Source: a bacterium (GTDB lineage Bacteria > Actinomycetota > Acidimicrobiia > Acidimicrobiales > CATQHL01). Taken from it: a stretch of DNA of 64,000 bases. Positions 1 through 8,097 of this stretch are shown one piece after another; within the stretch, counting starts at the first letter, position 1, and each line of letters begins with the position of its first letter. The stretch is from the NCBI GenBank assembly GCA_028824415.1, contig JAPPDX010000129.1, forward strand, positions 1-64,000. Direction: 5' to 3'. A model generated the notes under the pieces. It ran no database searches and was not told where the DNA came from. It saw only the letters and a program-made list of their open reading frames with translations. Position numbers and translations under genes: made by a program.

Positions 1-836
1 ACGCCGAGACCCGCAAGAACGTGCTCCGCTACGACGAGGTGATGAACAACCAGCGGCGGGTCATCTACGAGATGCGGGGCCAGATCCTGGAGGGGGCGGA
101 GCTTCGTGACCAGGCCCTCGAGCACCTGCAGGGGGAGGTCGAGGAGATCGCCGCCGATCTGCCCGAGGATGAGCCGTGGGATCACCGCAGCATCCTCACG
201 ACCGCCGGGAACCTGTGGCCGACCGAGCTCACTCCCGAGGATCTCGCCGCCGAGCGGACGCCGGAGGCGCTGAGTGGCCGGTTGCTGGACGACGCCACCG
301 CGCTGTATGCCCGGCGGGAGTCCGAGATCGGCGCGGAGGTGATGCGCGGTCTCGAGCGCCAGGTGATGCTGCGGGTCATCGACCAGCACTGGCGCACTCA
401 CCTCTACGAGATGGACTACCTGAAGGAGGGCATCCACCTCCGGGCAGCCGGCCAGAAGGACCCGCTCAGCGAATGGCAGCGCGAGGGCTTCGAGATGTTC
501 GGTGACCTCACGCAGCGCATCAGGCGGGACTTCGTGCGCATGATCACCCACATCCAGGTGGTGAGACCCGAGACCGAGAGGGCCTCGGAGATGCGCAACG
601 TCACCTACACCGGCCCCACCGATCCCTCCGAGGAGCCCAGCGCACTGGCGCAGGCGGCGGCAGCGGCCGCCGGTGTGCCCTTGGCCGGCGCCAAGCCAGC
701 CGCCGCGCCGGCGGCGGCCGCGAAGCAGGCCGGGGGCACCGCAACGCTGGTGCGCAGCGCCGCGGAGAAGACCGGCCGCAACGCTCAGTGCCCGTGCGGC
801 TCGGGCAAGAAGTACAAGCTCTGCTGCGGTCGCTGA
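1..836 (+). CDS. secA: Protein translocase subunit SecA, C-terminal part (5' truncated by window edge)
   Basis: SecA is the ATPase motor that pushes preproteins through SecYEG. The reading frame is open from base 3 (AETRKNVLRYDEVMNNQR, the conserved SecA stretch after motor domain 2), so the M at base 21 in the ORF track is not the true start. About 278 residues remain, covering the helical scaffold and wing region. The tail is a low-complexity Ala/Pro linker followed by a SEC-C zinc motif, CPCGSGKKYKLCCG, which in SecA binds zinc and contacts SecB or ribosomes. The gene lies 76 bp upstream of prfB, as often in actinobacteria. Identity is seen directly in the sequence; only the N-terminal two thirds are missing. 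Confidence 0.97.
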   Translation, partial: AETRKNVLRYDEVMNNQRRVIYEMRGQILEGAELRDQALEHLQGEVEEIAADLPEDEPWDHRSILTTAGNLWPTELTPEDLAAERTPEALSGRLLDDATALYARRESEIGAEVMRGLERQVMLRVIDQHWRTHLYEMDYLKEGIHLRAAGQKDPLSEWQREGFEMFGDLTQRIRRDFVRMITHIQVVRPETERASEMRNVTYTGPTDPSEEPSALAQAAAAAAGVPLAGAKPAAAPAAAAKQAGGTATLVRSAAEKTGRNAQCPCGSGKKYKLCCGR

Positions 837-912
837 GCGACCGGAGGTCACTGACCATGTCCCGCTCCCGGCGCTCCCTCGCCGCCCGCCCCCGGGAGCT
901 TCCGGCGCGCCC

Positions 913-2034
913 GTGAACGAGGACTTCAGCGACGACCTGGCTGAACTGCACCGGCGCCTCGAGCAGTCCGAGCAGTATCTGGGCATCGCCGGCCTGCGCG
1001 CCCGCCGGCCGGCCCTGGAGGCCGAGGCGGCTCGCCCCGAACTCTGGGACGACCCCGAGCGGGCACGCTCCATCTCCCAGGAACTGGCGGCCGTCAACGA
1101 CGACATCGAGCGTTTCGAGCGTCTCGGCGCGCGCCTCGAGGACACCGACACCCTCTGGCAGCTGGCAACCGAACTCGACGATGATTCGGTGCTGGCGGAG
1201 ATCGCTGAGGCGGTCGCTTCCCTGCGGGCGGACTTCGACGCCCTGGAACTGCGCTCGCTGCTGGCCGGCACCTACGACGAGCGCGACGCCGTCTGCAGCA
1301 TCCAGTCCGGCGAGGGCGGCACCGACTCCCAGGACTGGGCGTCCATGCTGCTGCGCATGTACGGCCGCTGGGCCGAGCGGCGGGGCTTCTCCTTCGAGGT
1401 GGAGTCGGTGACCGAAGGCAAGGAGGCCGGAATCACCTCAGCGGAGTTCAGCGTCAAAGGGCGCCACGCCTACGGGTTGCTGCGCAGCGAGCACGGGATC
1501 CACCGCCTGGTGCGCATCTCGCCGTTCAACAAGGAGGGCAAGCGTCAGACGGCGTTCGCTTCGGTGAAGGTGGTTCCTTTCTTCCCGGAGATGGCCAAAG
1601 AGGTGCAGATCGACGAGACCGAGTTGCGGATCGACACCTACCGATCCTCGGGCGCCGGCGGCCAGCACGTCAACGTCACCGATTCAGCGGTGCGCATCAC
1701 CCACCTGCCGACGGGTCTGGTCACCTCCAGCCAGGCCCAGCGCAGCCAGCACCAGAACCGGGAACGCGCCATGCAGATGCTGGCGGCCAAGCTCCTGGAC
1801 CTCGAGCGCCGCAAGCGCGAGGACGAGGTGGCCGAGATCGCCGGCGCCGCCCAGCGCATGGGCTTCGGCAGCCAGATCCGCTCCTACGTGCTCTACCCGT
1901 ACCAGATGGTCAAGGACCTTCGCACCGAGCATTCCACCTCCAACCCCGAGGCCGTCCTCGACGGCGACATCGACGACTTCGTCGCCGCCTACCTGCGCTG
2001 GCGCCGGGCCCAGGAGGTCTCCGCCGGCTCCTGA
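913..2034 (+). CDS. prfB: Peptide chain release factor 2 (RF2)
   Basis: RF2 recognises UAA and UGA in the ribosomal A site and triggers peptidyl-tRNA hydrolysis. About 373 residues, normal for the family. The tripeptide anticodon SPF is seen in RISPFNKEGKRQTAF and the catalytic GGQ in SGAGGQHVNVT. The ORF track extends the frame upstream to 673, but that part overlaps secA in another frame; I chose the GTG at 913 because MNEDFSDDLAELHRRLEQ resembles family N-termini. There is no internal TGA, so the autoregulatory +1 frameshift known from many RF2 genes is absent. Because RF2 reads UGA, its level could influence UGA decoding at the selenoprotein gene near 54.3 kb; that link is inference. Confidence 0.95.
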   Translation: MNEDFSDDLAELHRRLEQSEQYLGIAGLRARRPALEAEAARPELWDDPERARSISQELAAVNDDIERFERLGARLEDTDTLWQLATELDDDSVLAEIAEAVASLRADFDALELRSLLAGTYDERDAVCSIQSGEGGTDSQDWASMLLRMYGRWAERRGFSFEVESVTEGKEAGITSAEFSVKGRHAYGLLRSEHGIHRLVRISPFNKEGKRQTAFASVKVVPFFPEMAKEVQIDETELRIDTYRSSGAGGQHVNVTDSAVRITHLPTGLVTSSQAQRSQHQNRERAMQMLAAKLLDLERRKREDEVAEIAGAAQRMGFGSQIRSYVLYPYQMVKDLRTEHSTSNPEAVLDGDIDDFVAAYLRWRRAQEVSAGS

Positions 2035-2063
2035 CCGCCTCGACCGCCGGAGTCGTGCACCCC

Positions 2064-4703
2064 TCAGGACCGCAGGGCGATGCCGTCGGGATCCCAGAGG
2101 CAGCGGTCGATGAGATGCGCGGGCCGCCGTACGCCCACGAGTTCGATCTCGAAGGCGGTGTCCTTGGTGGCAAGCGCCGCCGGCACGTAGCCGAGTGCCA
2201 CCGAGGTGTCGCTGTGATGGGCGTAGCCGCCGGAGGTGACCCAGCCCACCGGCCGGCCGTCGCACCAAATGGGTTCGTCACCGCTGGCATCGATGCCGTC
2301 GGGCCCGGTCGGGGTGTCGATCGTCCAGGTGCGCAGCGCCATCATGCCGTCGCCTGTCTCCTCGGTCGGATGCCGGCTACCCGACGAGCCGTACCTGGCG
2401 GCCAGGGCGGCGCGGCCCACGAAGTCGGATCCGTCGTCGTCTCCGCGGGTCATCCGGATGAAGCGGCCCAGCCCGGCCTCGAACGGGTCGTAGACGGGGC
2501 GGTACTCGCGAGCCCAACTCCCGAAGCCCTTCTCGAGGCGCAGCGAGTTGAGGGCATGGCTGCCGAACAGCGTCAGACCGTGCTCGTGGCCGCAATCGGC
2601 GAGAAGCTCGAAGACGTGGCGCTGGTAGCGGGCCGGCATCCACAACTCGTAGCCGAGCGCACCGGTATAGCTGAGCCGCACACACCACACCCGGGCCAGG
2701 CCGACTTCGATCTCGGCGATGCTCCCGAAGCGCATGGCCTCGCTGGAGATGTCAGCGTCGGTGGCCGCGGCCAGCAGTTCCCGCGACGCCGGTCCGGCGA
2801 TGGCCAGCCCGCAGGTCTCGAAGCCCAGGGTGCGGTAGGCAACCTCGGCGCTCCGTCGCCCGGCGCCGGAGTCCGAGGAGGCCCAGGCGGCCAGGTCGGC
2901 GTCGAACCAGCGCTCGTAGTACCGCTCGGCCACCCCGGAGCCGAAGATCACGAAGCGCTCGCCACCGGTCGCCGTGTTGGCTGTGGCGCCCCCGGTGGCG
3001 GTGTCAGCGGGGCCATCGCGCCGGCCGCCGGCTGCGGGCAGACAGGCGACCGTGAGATCGCCGGCGAGCTTGCCGGCGGCATTGCACATCGGGGCGAGGG
3101 ATATGCGGCCGGGCTCCGGCACCCGCGCCGCCACCAGGTGGTTCAGCCATTCCCGCGCCCCGGGTCCCTCGACCAGGAACTTGGCGAATCCCGAGGACTC
3201 CATGAGGCCGACACGGCGGCGCACGGCGCGGACCTCCTCGCGCACGTGCGGCCAGGCGTTGGAGCGCCCGAAGGTGACCTCCTCGACGGTGTCGGGCCGC
3301 GGCGCGTACCACAGCGGCACCTCGAGGCCGAATGTGTCGCCGAACACCGCACCCCTGGCGCGCAGCGTGTCGTGGACGGGTGTGGTGGCAAGCGGTCGCC
3401 CTTCCGGCAGGTACTCGTTCGGGAACCGGATGTTGAAGCGGCGGCGATAGTTCTCGGGCACCTTGCGTGCGACGTATGAGCGGGTCGCCCAGTCCCCGAA
3501 CCGGGCCACGTCCATGGCCCAGGAGTCGAAGCCCGGATCCCCGCGGGTCATCCAATTCGCCAGCGCCAGGCCTACGCCGCCGCCCTGGGACAGCCCCGCC
3601 ATCACCGCACAGGCCGACCAGAAGCCCCCCAGACCCCGTACGGGTCCCACCAACGGGTTCCCGTCGGGAGCGAACGTGAACGGGCCGTTGACCACCTGTG
3701 CGATCCCGGCATCGGCCAGCACCGGGAAGTGCTCGAACGCGATCTTCAACGATGGGGCGAGTCGGTCCAGGTCCGGCGCCAGCAGGCGCCGGTCGAAATC
3801 CCAGGGCGTCGAGGCCGGTTGCCACACCTTCGCCGCCTGCTCGTAGGTGCCCAGCAGCAGTCCCTGGCCCTCCTGCCGCAGGTAGATCTCGCCGCCGAAG
3901 TCGATCGCGTGGATCATCTCCTCGCCGGTGTTCTCGTTGTGGGCGATCACCTCGGGGATCGGCTCGGTCAGCACATACATGTGCTCCATGGCCAGCAGCG
4001 GCAGTTCCACCCCCACCATGCGCCCCACCTCGCGCGCCCAGAGCCCGGCCGCATTCACGACGTGCGGGGTCTCGATATACCCGTCGGTGGCGCCGGAGGA
4101 GCCGTCGCCGGCGAGGTCGCCCGCGGCGGTGTCGTACAGCCCGATCCGCCAGTCGCCCGCGGCGGTGCGCTCGATCGAGCGGGCCCAGGTGTGGCGGCGC
4201 ACCTGGGCACCTGTGGCGATGGCGCCTTTCACGTAGGCGTGGGTGACGCCGGCGGGGTCGACGTGGCCGTGGAGCGTGTCGGCCATCGCCCCGACGAAGT
4301 GACTGGGATCGACGATCGGCAGTCGCCGGGCCGCCTCGGCTGCGGAGATCATCTCGGTGTCGATGCCCAGGTACCGATTGCGGGCGTGAACCATCTTCAG
4401 CCAGTCGAGGCGCTCAGGCGTGTCCGCGAGGCTCACCCCGCCGGTGACGTGGATGCCGCAGTCCTGGCCCGAGGCGGTCTCGATCTCCCGGTACAACTCG
4501 ATGGTGTACTGCTGCAGCCTGGCGACGTCGGGGTCGGCGTTGAGGGCGTGCATGCCACCGGCGCTGTGCCACGTGGAGCCCGCGGTCAACTCCGAGCGCT
4601 CCAGGAGCACCACGTCGGTCCAGCCGGCTCTCGTGAGGTGGTAGAGCACGCTGGCGCCGACGACGCCGCCGCCGATGACGACGGCCCGGGCGTGATCGGT
4701 CAC
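2064..4703 (-). CDS. FAD-dependent dimethylglycine/sarcosine dehydrogenase with C-terminal GcvT (folate-binding) domain
   Basis: An 879-residue two-part enzyme. Residues 1 to about 400 form a DAO-type FAD domain: the dinucleotide motif GGGVVGAS is at residues 11-18, followed by ERSELTAGSTWHSAGG and NAAGLWAREVG as in the DMGDH/SARDH family. The second half (about 430-870) is a GcvT/aminomethyltransferase-like fold, which in this family binds tetrahydrofolate and captures the one-carbon unit. The likely reaction is oxidative N-demethylation of dimethylglycine or sarcosine. Its start overlaps the Rieske oxygenase stop by 4 bp (ATGA), indicating translational coupling. Position at the end of a betaine uptake and oxygenase operon supports the role. 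Dimethylglycine versus sarcosine cannot be separated by eye. Confidence 0.85.
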   Translation of the reverse strand: MTDHARAVVIGGGVVGASVLYHLTRAGWTDVVLLERSELTAGSTWHSAGGMHALNADPDVARLQQYTIELYREIETASGQDCGIHVTGGVSLADTPERLDWLKMVHARNRYLGIDTEMISAAEAARRLPIVDPSHFVGAMADTLHGHVDPAGVTHAYVKGAIATGAQVRRHTWARSIERTAAGDWRIGLYDTAAGDLAGDGSSGATDGYIETPHVVNAAGLWAREVGRMVGVELPLLAMEHMYVLTEPIPEVIAHNENTGEEMIHAIDFGGEIYLRQEGQGLLLGTYEQAAKVWQPASTPWDFDRRLLAPDLDRLAPSLKIAFEHFPVLADAGIAQVVNGPFTFAPDGNPLVGPVRGLGGFWSACAVMAGLSQGGGVGLALANWMTRGDPGFDSWAMDVARFGDWATRSYVARKVPENYRRRFNIRFPNEYLPEGRPLATTPVHDTLRARGAVFGDTFGLEVPLWYAPRPDTVEEVTFGRSNAWPHVREEVRAVRRRVGLMESSGFAKFLVEGPGAREWLNHLVAARVPEPGRISLAPMCNAAGKLAGDLTVACLPAAGGRRDGPADTATGGATANTATGGERFVIFGSGVAERYYERWFDADLAAWASSDSGAGRRSAEVAYRTLGFETCGLAIAGPASRELLAAATDADISSEAMRFGSIAEIEVGLARVWCVRLSYTGALGYELWMPARYQRHVFELLADCGHEHGLTLFGSHALNSLRLEKGFGSWAREYRPVYDPFEAGLGRFIRMTRGDDDGSDFVGRAALAARYGSSGSRHPTEETGDGMMALRTWTIDTPTGPDGIDASGDEPIWCDGRPVGWVTSGGYAHHSDTSVALGYVPAALATKDTAFEIELVGVRRPAHLIDRCLWDPDGIALRS

Positions 4704-6052
4704 GCCTGCTCCGAAGCGGCCGGCGCGGCAGGATTCTCGGCGAGGGCTTCGATCTGCGGCGGCGCCGGGTTCGGAGGAGTGCCGTAGCGGTCGGTGTCAC
4801 CGGGCTCGTCGCCCTGCGGGATTGCCAGATCGCTCATCGAGTCAAGCGTCATCAGGTCGGCCACCATCCTGTGGAACCGGTTGACCGGCTCCTCGAAGCG
4901 GGGTGCGAGCGGGCCCGGTGGTGCGCCGCCCCGGGTGACGCCCCGCTGGGCCCGCTCGCAGATGTCGATGTCCTCGTCGTTCACCTCGATCCAGAACCGG
5001 CGCGTGACCTCGAAGGCATCGACGACAGCAGTCGGCGGTGATGTCCCGGTCGCGGGCCCTGGCGGGAACAGGAACGTGCAGTGCTCGACCGTTCGGCCGG
5101 CCGCCAGCGGCTCCAGCAACACGATGAAGGTGTGGTTCGGGAGCGCGGACAGCAGCACGTTTGGGAAGAGGGTCACGAACCGGCCGCTGGTGGCGTCGGA
5201 CTCGTCCAGACCGGCGGCCGGCGGGAGTGTCAGCCAGTCGTCGCGTTGATCCCCGGAGACCGGCGTGGTGGTCTGGCCGCAATACATGCCGGGTCCCTGG
5301 TAGCGGTAATGGTCCTTCACCCGAGACACCTTGGCCAGCTCGGGGTGAACCCAGCCCAGGTGGTAGTACTCGGCGAAGTTCTCGGCCAGGAGCTTCCAGT
5401 TGGCGGCGACATCGAAGGTGCAAGCCGACATCGCCGGGGCCGCGGTGTCGCCCCCGTCGGCGAGTTCGGGGAGCGTGATCGGCCGCCACTTCTCCAGCCC
5501 GTAGCCGGCCATGCGCGCCGCCAGGTCGCCGAGCCAGGTTGCCAGCGGGGCCGTGTGATCGTCCAGGCAGGCGAACACGATCGGGCCCCACGTCTCGGTC
5601 CGCACGGGGATCAGTCCCCAGTCGGCCATGTCGAAGTCGTCCCGGGGGATGCTGTCGAACAGCGGCGCCGCCACGAGTCGGCCGTCTGTCCCGTATCCCC
5701 AGCGGTGGTAGGGACAGCGGATTGTGTTGCCGATGTCGCGGTCGGCCTCGGCCAGCTCGGTGCCCCGGTGACGGCAGGCGTTCAGGAAACCCCTGATCCC
5801 CGCGTCCGACCGGGTCAGCAGGATCGAACGACCGCCGACCGACCGCACCAGCAGGCGGCCGGGCCTGGCCAGCTCCCACGCCAGCGCCACCCCCACCCAG
5901 GCTCGGCCGAAGAGTCGCTGCTGTTCCGATTCGAAGAAGGCCTCGTCGGCATAGGTGGCTGGGTGCATGCCCATCGCCGAGCCGACGTCCCGCCGATTGT
6001 CCGTCCAGAACTGCGGCTCGATCCACGGCGGGATGGCTGTCGAGGGGGTCAT
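4700..6052 (-). CDS. Rieske non-heme iron oxygenase alpha subunit, probable glycine betaine monooxygenase (GbcA-like)
   Basis: A 450-residue ring-hydroxylating-type oxygenase. The Rieske 2Fe-2S ligands are C93 and H95 (CRHRG) and C113 and H116 (CPYH). The mononuclear iron site is visible as NFAEYYHLGWVHPEL (H231, H236), with a later Asp in NDEDIDICERA. The subfamily that demethylates quaternary amines (GbcA, carnitine CntA, stachydrine demethylase) has Glu before the first His ligand, as here (E228). Betaine transport genes upstream and the dimethylglycine dehydrogenase downstream make glycine betaine the best substrate guess; carnitine or proline betaine remain possible. No reductase component (GbcB type) lies in the window, so electrons must come from an unlinked partner. 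Confidence 0.82.
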   Translation of the reverse strand: MTPSTAIPPWIEPQFWTDNRRDVGSAMGMHPATYADEAFFESEQQRLFGRAWVGVALAWELARPGRLLVRSVGGRSILLTRSDAGIRGFLNACRHRGTELAEADRDIGNTIRCPYHRWGYGTDGRLVAAPLFDSIPRDDFDMADWGLIPVRTETWGPIVFACLDDHTAPLATWLGDLAARMAGYGLEKWRPITLPELADGGDTAAPAMSACTFDVAANWKLLAENFAEYYHLGWVHPELAKVSRVKDHYRYQGPGMYCGQTTTPVSGDQRDDWLTLPPAAGLDESDATSGRFVTLFPNVLLSALPNHTFIVLLEPLAAGRTVEHCTFLFPPGPATGTSPPTAVVDAFEVTRRFWIEVNDEDIDICERAQRGVTRGGAPPGPLAPRFEEPVNRFHRMVADLMTLDSMSDLAIPQGDEPGDTDRYGTPPNPAPPQIEALAENPAAPAASEQA

Positions 6053-6123
6053 CGCCAGGTTTTAGTTCCCGCGCCCACGTCGGCGGTCGCGGCGGACCGA
6101 CGCTGCGTCGGTGTGCACGCGGA

Positions 6124-6147
6124 AGGGCGGGCCTCCAGGCCCGCCCT
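6124..6147 (-). terminator. Intercistronic GC-rich hairpin after proX-like gene 1
   Basis: Perfect 11-bp inverted repeat AGGGCGGGCCT/AGGCCCGCCCT separated by 2 bp, between the stop of the proximal binding-protein gene and the Rieske oxygenase. No T-run follows on the minus strand, so it is more likely a partial terminator or mRNA-stabilising structure than a strong intrinsic terminator. It shares its GGGCGGGCC core with the hairpin at 8012-8051. Confidence 0.6.
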
Positions 6148-6198
6148 CCTAGCGGATTCTTCAGTTCAGCGTGGCGGGGCGCTGCCCGCGGTTCAGGC

Positions 6199-7914
6199 TC
6201 AGGCGGCGTCGCGAGCCGCGGTCAGCCACTCGTCCACCTGGGCACGGTTGGCCTCGATCCACTCGGCGGCGTGACGGTTGACATCGTCGGTGGTGTTCTC
6301 GCCGCCGTCGTAGCGCACGTTCTGCAACGCGATGTCGATCACGCTGAAGGTGACGCTCTCGAACAGTGAGCGGGCCGCCGGGTTGGCCGCCAGGAAGTCG
6401 TTGTTGGCAACGACCCGGATGTCCGCCGCGGCGAAGCCCGTGTAGCAGGGATCGTTGGTGCAGTACTCGGGGCCCAGAGCCGCAGGCGGGAAGTCGTTGA
6501 AGTCGAACCCGCTGACAGTCGACCCGTCGAGCACGTTCTCGTGCTCCACGGAGAGCCAGATGACGTTGTCGCCCGGGATCAGAACGGCGATGTAGCCGCT
6601 GGGTGACCAGGTGTAGATGATGACCGGATCACCGTCGGCGATCTTGGCGACGGCATCGGCGAACATGGCCTCGTAGCCGGCCCTCACGGCTTCGAGGTTG
6701 TCCCAGCCGTTGTACTCGATGGTCTCGGCGAAGATGTCGTCGCAGGTCCACCCGTCCGGGCAGACCAGAATCTGCACGACACCGTCCCCGGGGTTCGTGT
6801 CGGTGGCGTCGTAGAGGGCGATGAGTTCGGGATCATCGTTGATCTGGCCGACCGTCTTGATGCCGTACTCCTGGGCGATCTCCTTGTTGGTCAGGAGACC
6901 TTCGAGGCCGGCTGCGGGAATCTGCCAGCCGATGATCGTGACGTTCTCGTCCACGATGGAGCCATCGGCCAGTTCGGCCTGGAAGAACTTGAGGTGGCCG
7001 GGCATCCAGCCGTTGGCCCAGAAGTCCACCTCGCCCCTGCCGAGCGCCACGTAGAAAATGTCGTTCGCCAACTCGTTCTCGGCCGGCTCGCTGACGTCGT
7101 AGCCGAGTTCCTCGAGCAGGTGGTGGTAGATCGCTGCCTGCATGTAGCCGGTGGACCACGTGGCGCGGGCCTGAGTGACCGAGACACCTGCGCCCGGGTT
7201 CATGTAGGCCTCCATGGCGGCGGCCTCGGCCGCCTCTGCGGCTTCTTCCATCTCCTCGACCTGGGCTTGGGCCGAAGCCGCCTCCTCCTGGGCTGCGGCC
7301 GCCTCTGCTTGGGCTGCGGCGGCCTCCTCCTGGGCTGCAGCGGCCTCCTCCTGGGCTGCGGCCGCCTCTGCTTGGGCTGCGGCGGCCTCCTCCTGGGCTG
7401 CAGCGGCCTCCTCCTGGGCTGCGGTCGCCTCTGCTTGGGCTGCGGCGGCCTCCTCCTGGGCTGCACCGGCCTGCGCGCTGGCCGCCTCGGCGGCCGCTTG
7501 GGCGTCCGCCAGTGCCGCTTCGGCCTCGGCGATGGCGTCCGCGCTGCCCGAGGCCGTGGCCTGGGCCAACTCGGCGGCAGCCTGAGCCTCCGCCGCGGCT
7601 GCCGAAGCAGCGTCCGCTGCAGCCGCAGCGGCATCAGCCGTGGCCCCGGCTGCGGAAGCCTCCGCCTCCGCAGCGCCTGCCCGGGCGTCCGCCGCGTCGG
7701 CCCCGGCCTGGGCGCCCTCAGCGGCGGCCATCGCTGCAGAAGCGTCACCCGACGCCGCCGCCGCAGCGCTCGAAGCGGCCGCGGCGGCGTCCTGCGCCGC
7801 TGTGTCCTCGGCGCTGCACGCTGCGGCGACCAGAGCGAGGGCCGCGGCGAGCGCGATGCCCAGTGACGTGGGTTTCCGGTTGGCTGACGTGGGTTTCCGG
7901 TTGGCTGTTGTCAT
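6199..7914 (-). CDS. Glycine betaine/choline-type ABC transporter substrate-binding lipoprotein with long Ala-rich coiled-coil spacer (ProX/OpuAC-like, copy 1)
   Basis: A 571-residue binding protein. The N-terminus carries a 7-residue duplication (NRKPTSA/NRKPTSL), a hydrophobic segment and a lipobox LVAAAC (C33), so it should be a membrane-anchored lipoprotein. Residues about 35-235 are almost only Ala, Glu, Gln and Ser and end in nine heptads of the AAQEEAA type, predicting a rigid helical or coiled-coil stalk. The OpuAC-like domain starts near YMNPGAGVSVTQARATWSTGY and includes the Trp-rich VDFWANGWMPGH. Normal OpuAC/ProX proteins are about 300 residues. The start has GGGAGA upstream. It is a paralogue of the gene at 8098-9795, with conserved leader sequence as well. 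Confidence 0.88.
   Translation of the reverse strand: MTTANRKPTSANRKPTSLGIALAAALALVAAACSAEDTAAQDAAAAASSAAAAASGDASAAMAAAEGAQAGADAADARAGAAEAEASAAGATADAAAAAADAASAAAAEAQAAAELAQATASGSADAIAEAEAALADAQAAAEAASAQAGAAQEEAAAAQAEATAAQEEAAAAQEEAAAAQAEAAAAQEEAAAAQEEAAAAQAEAAAAQEEAASAQAQVEEMEEAAEAAEAAAMEAYMNPGAGVSVTQARATWSTGYMQAAIYHHLLEELGYDVSEPAENELANDIFYVALGRGEVDFWANGWMPGHLKFFQAELADGSIVDENVTIIGWQIPAAGLEGLLTNKEIAQEYGIKTVGQINDDPELIALYDATDTNPGDGVVQILVCPDGWTCDDIFAETIEYNGWDNLEAVRAGYEAMFADAVAKIADGDPVIIYTWSPSGYIAVLIPGDNVIWLSVEHENVLDGSTVSGFDFNDFPPAALGPEYCTNDPCYTGFAAADIRVVANNDFLAANPAARSLFESVTFSVIDIALQNVRYDGGENTTDDVNRHAAEWIEANRAQVDEWLTAARDAA
7279..7464. repeat. 21-bp heptad-coding tandem repeats with 63-bp higher-order periodicity in proX copy 1
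   Basis: Nine 21-bp units encode AAQEEAA or AAQAEAA heptads. Units alternate in a three-unit (63-bp) pattern, repeated about three times, showing that the array grew by block duplication. It codes for the stalk between lipid anchor and binding domain. Confidence 0.85.
7864..7905. repeat. Perfect 21-bp tandem duplication at the proX copy 1 start
   Basis: Two identical copies of tgacgtgggtttccggttggc, 7864-7884 and 7885-7905, inside the first codons of the gene. They add seven residues (NRKPTSA) to the positively charged n-region of the signal peptide without breaking the frame. The paralogue at 8098-9795 lacks the duplication, so it is recent. Confidence 0.9.
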
Positions 7915-8011
7915 CGTGAGATCTCCCTCTGAACGGCGATGTTCAAAGACAGATCCATCGCCGCTAGCCCGCTGATGCAGTCAGCCTAGGCAGATCGAAG
8001 AACGCTGGTCG

Positions 8012-8051
8012 AACGAGTAGGGGCGGGCCTTCCGGCCCGCCCCTACTCGTT
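8012..8051 (-). terminator. 18-bp perfect-stem hairpin between the two proX-like genes
   Basis: AACGAGTAGGGGCGGGCC pairs perfectly with its complement across a TTCC loop, directly after the stop of proX copy 2 on the minus strand. No clear U-tract follows. It could terminate part of the transcripts or protect the 3' end of the abundant binding-protein message. Confidence 0.7.
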
Positions 8052-8097
8052 GTCTCGGTTCAGTGTGGCGGGTTGTACCCGCCGGGTTCAGTCAGGC

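Noticed and set aside
673-912. N-terminal extension of RF2 in the ORF track
   Set aside because: It overlaps secA in another frame and has no homology; GTG 913 gives a normal-length RF2.
913-2034. Programmed +1 frameshift in prfB
   Set aside because: The frame is continuous from 913 to the stop and no in-frame TGA with a slippery CTT-TGA site is present.
2055-3479. 474-residue plus-strand ORF over the dimethylglycine dehydrogenase gene
   Set aside because: Antisense shadow with low-complexity composition; the minus strand carries a full family match.
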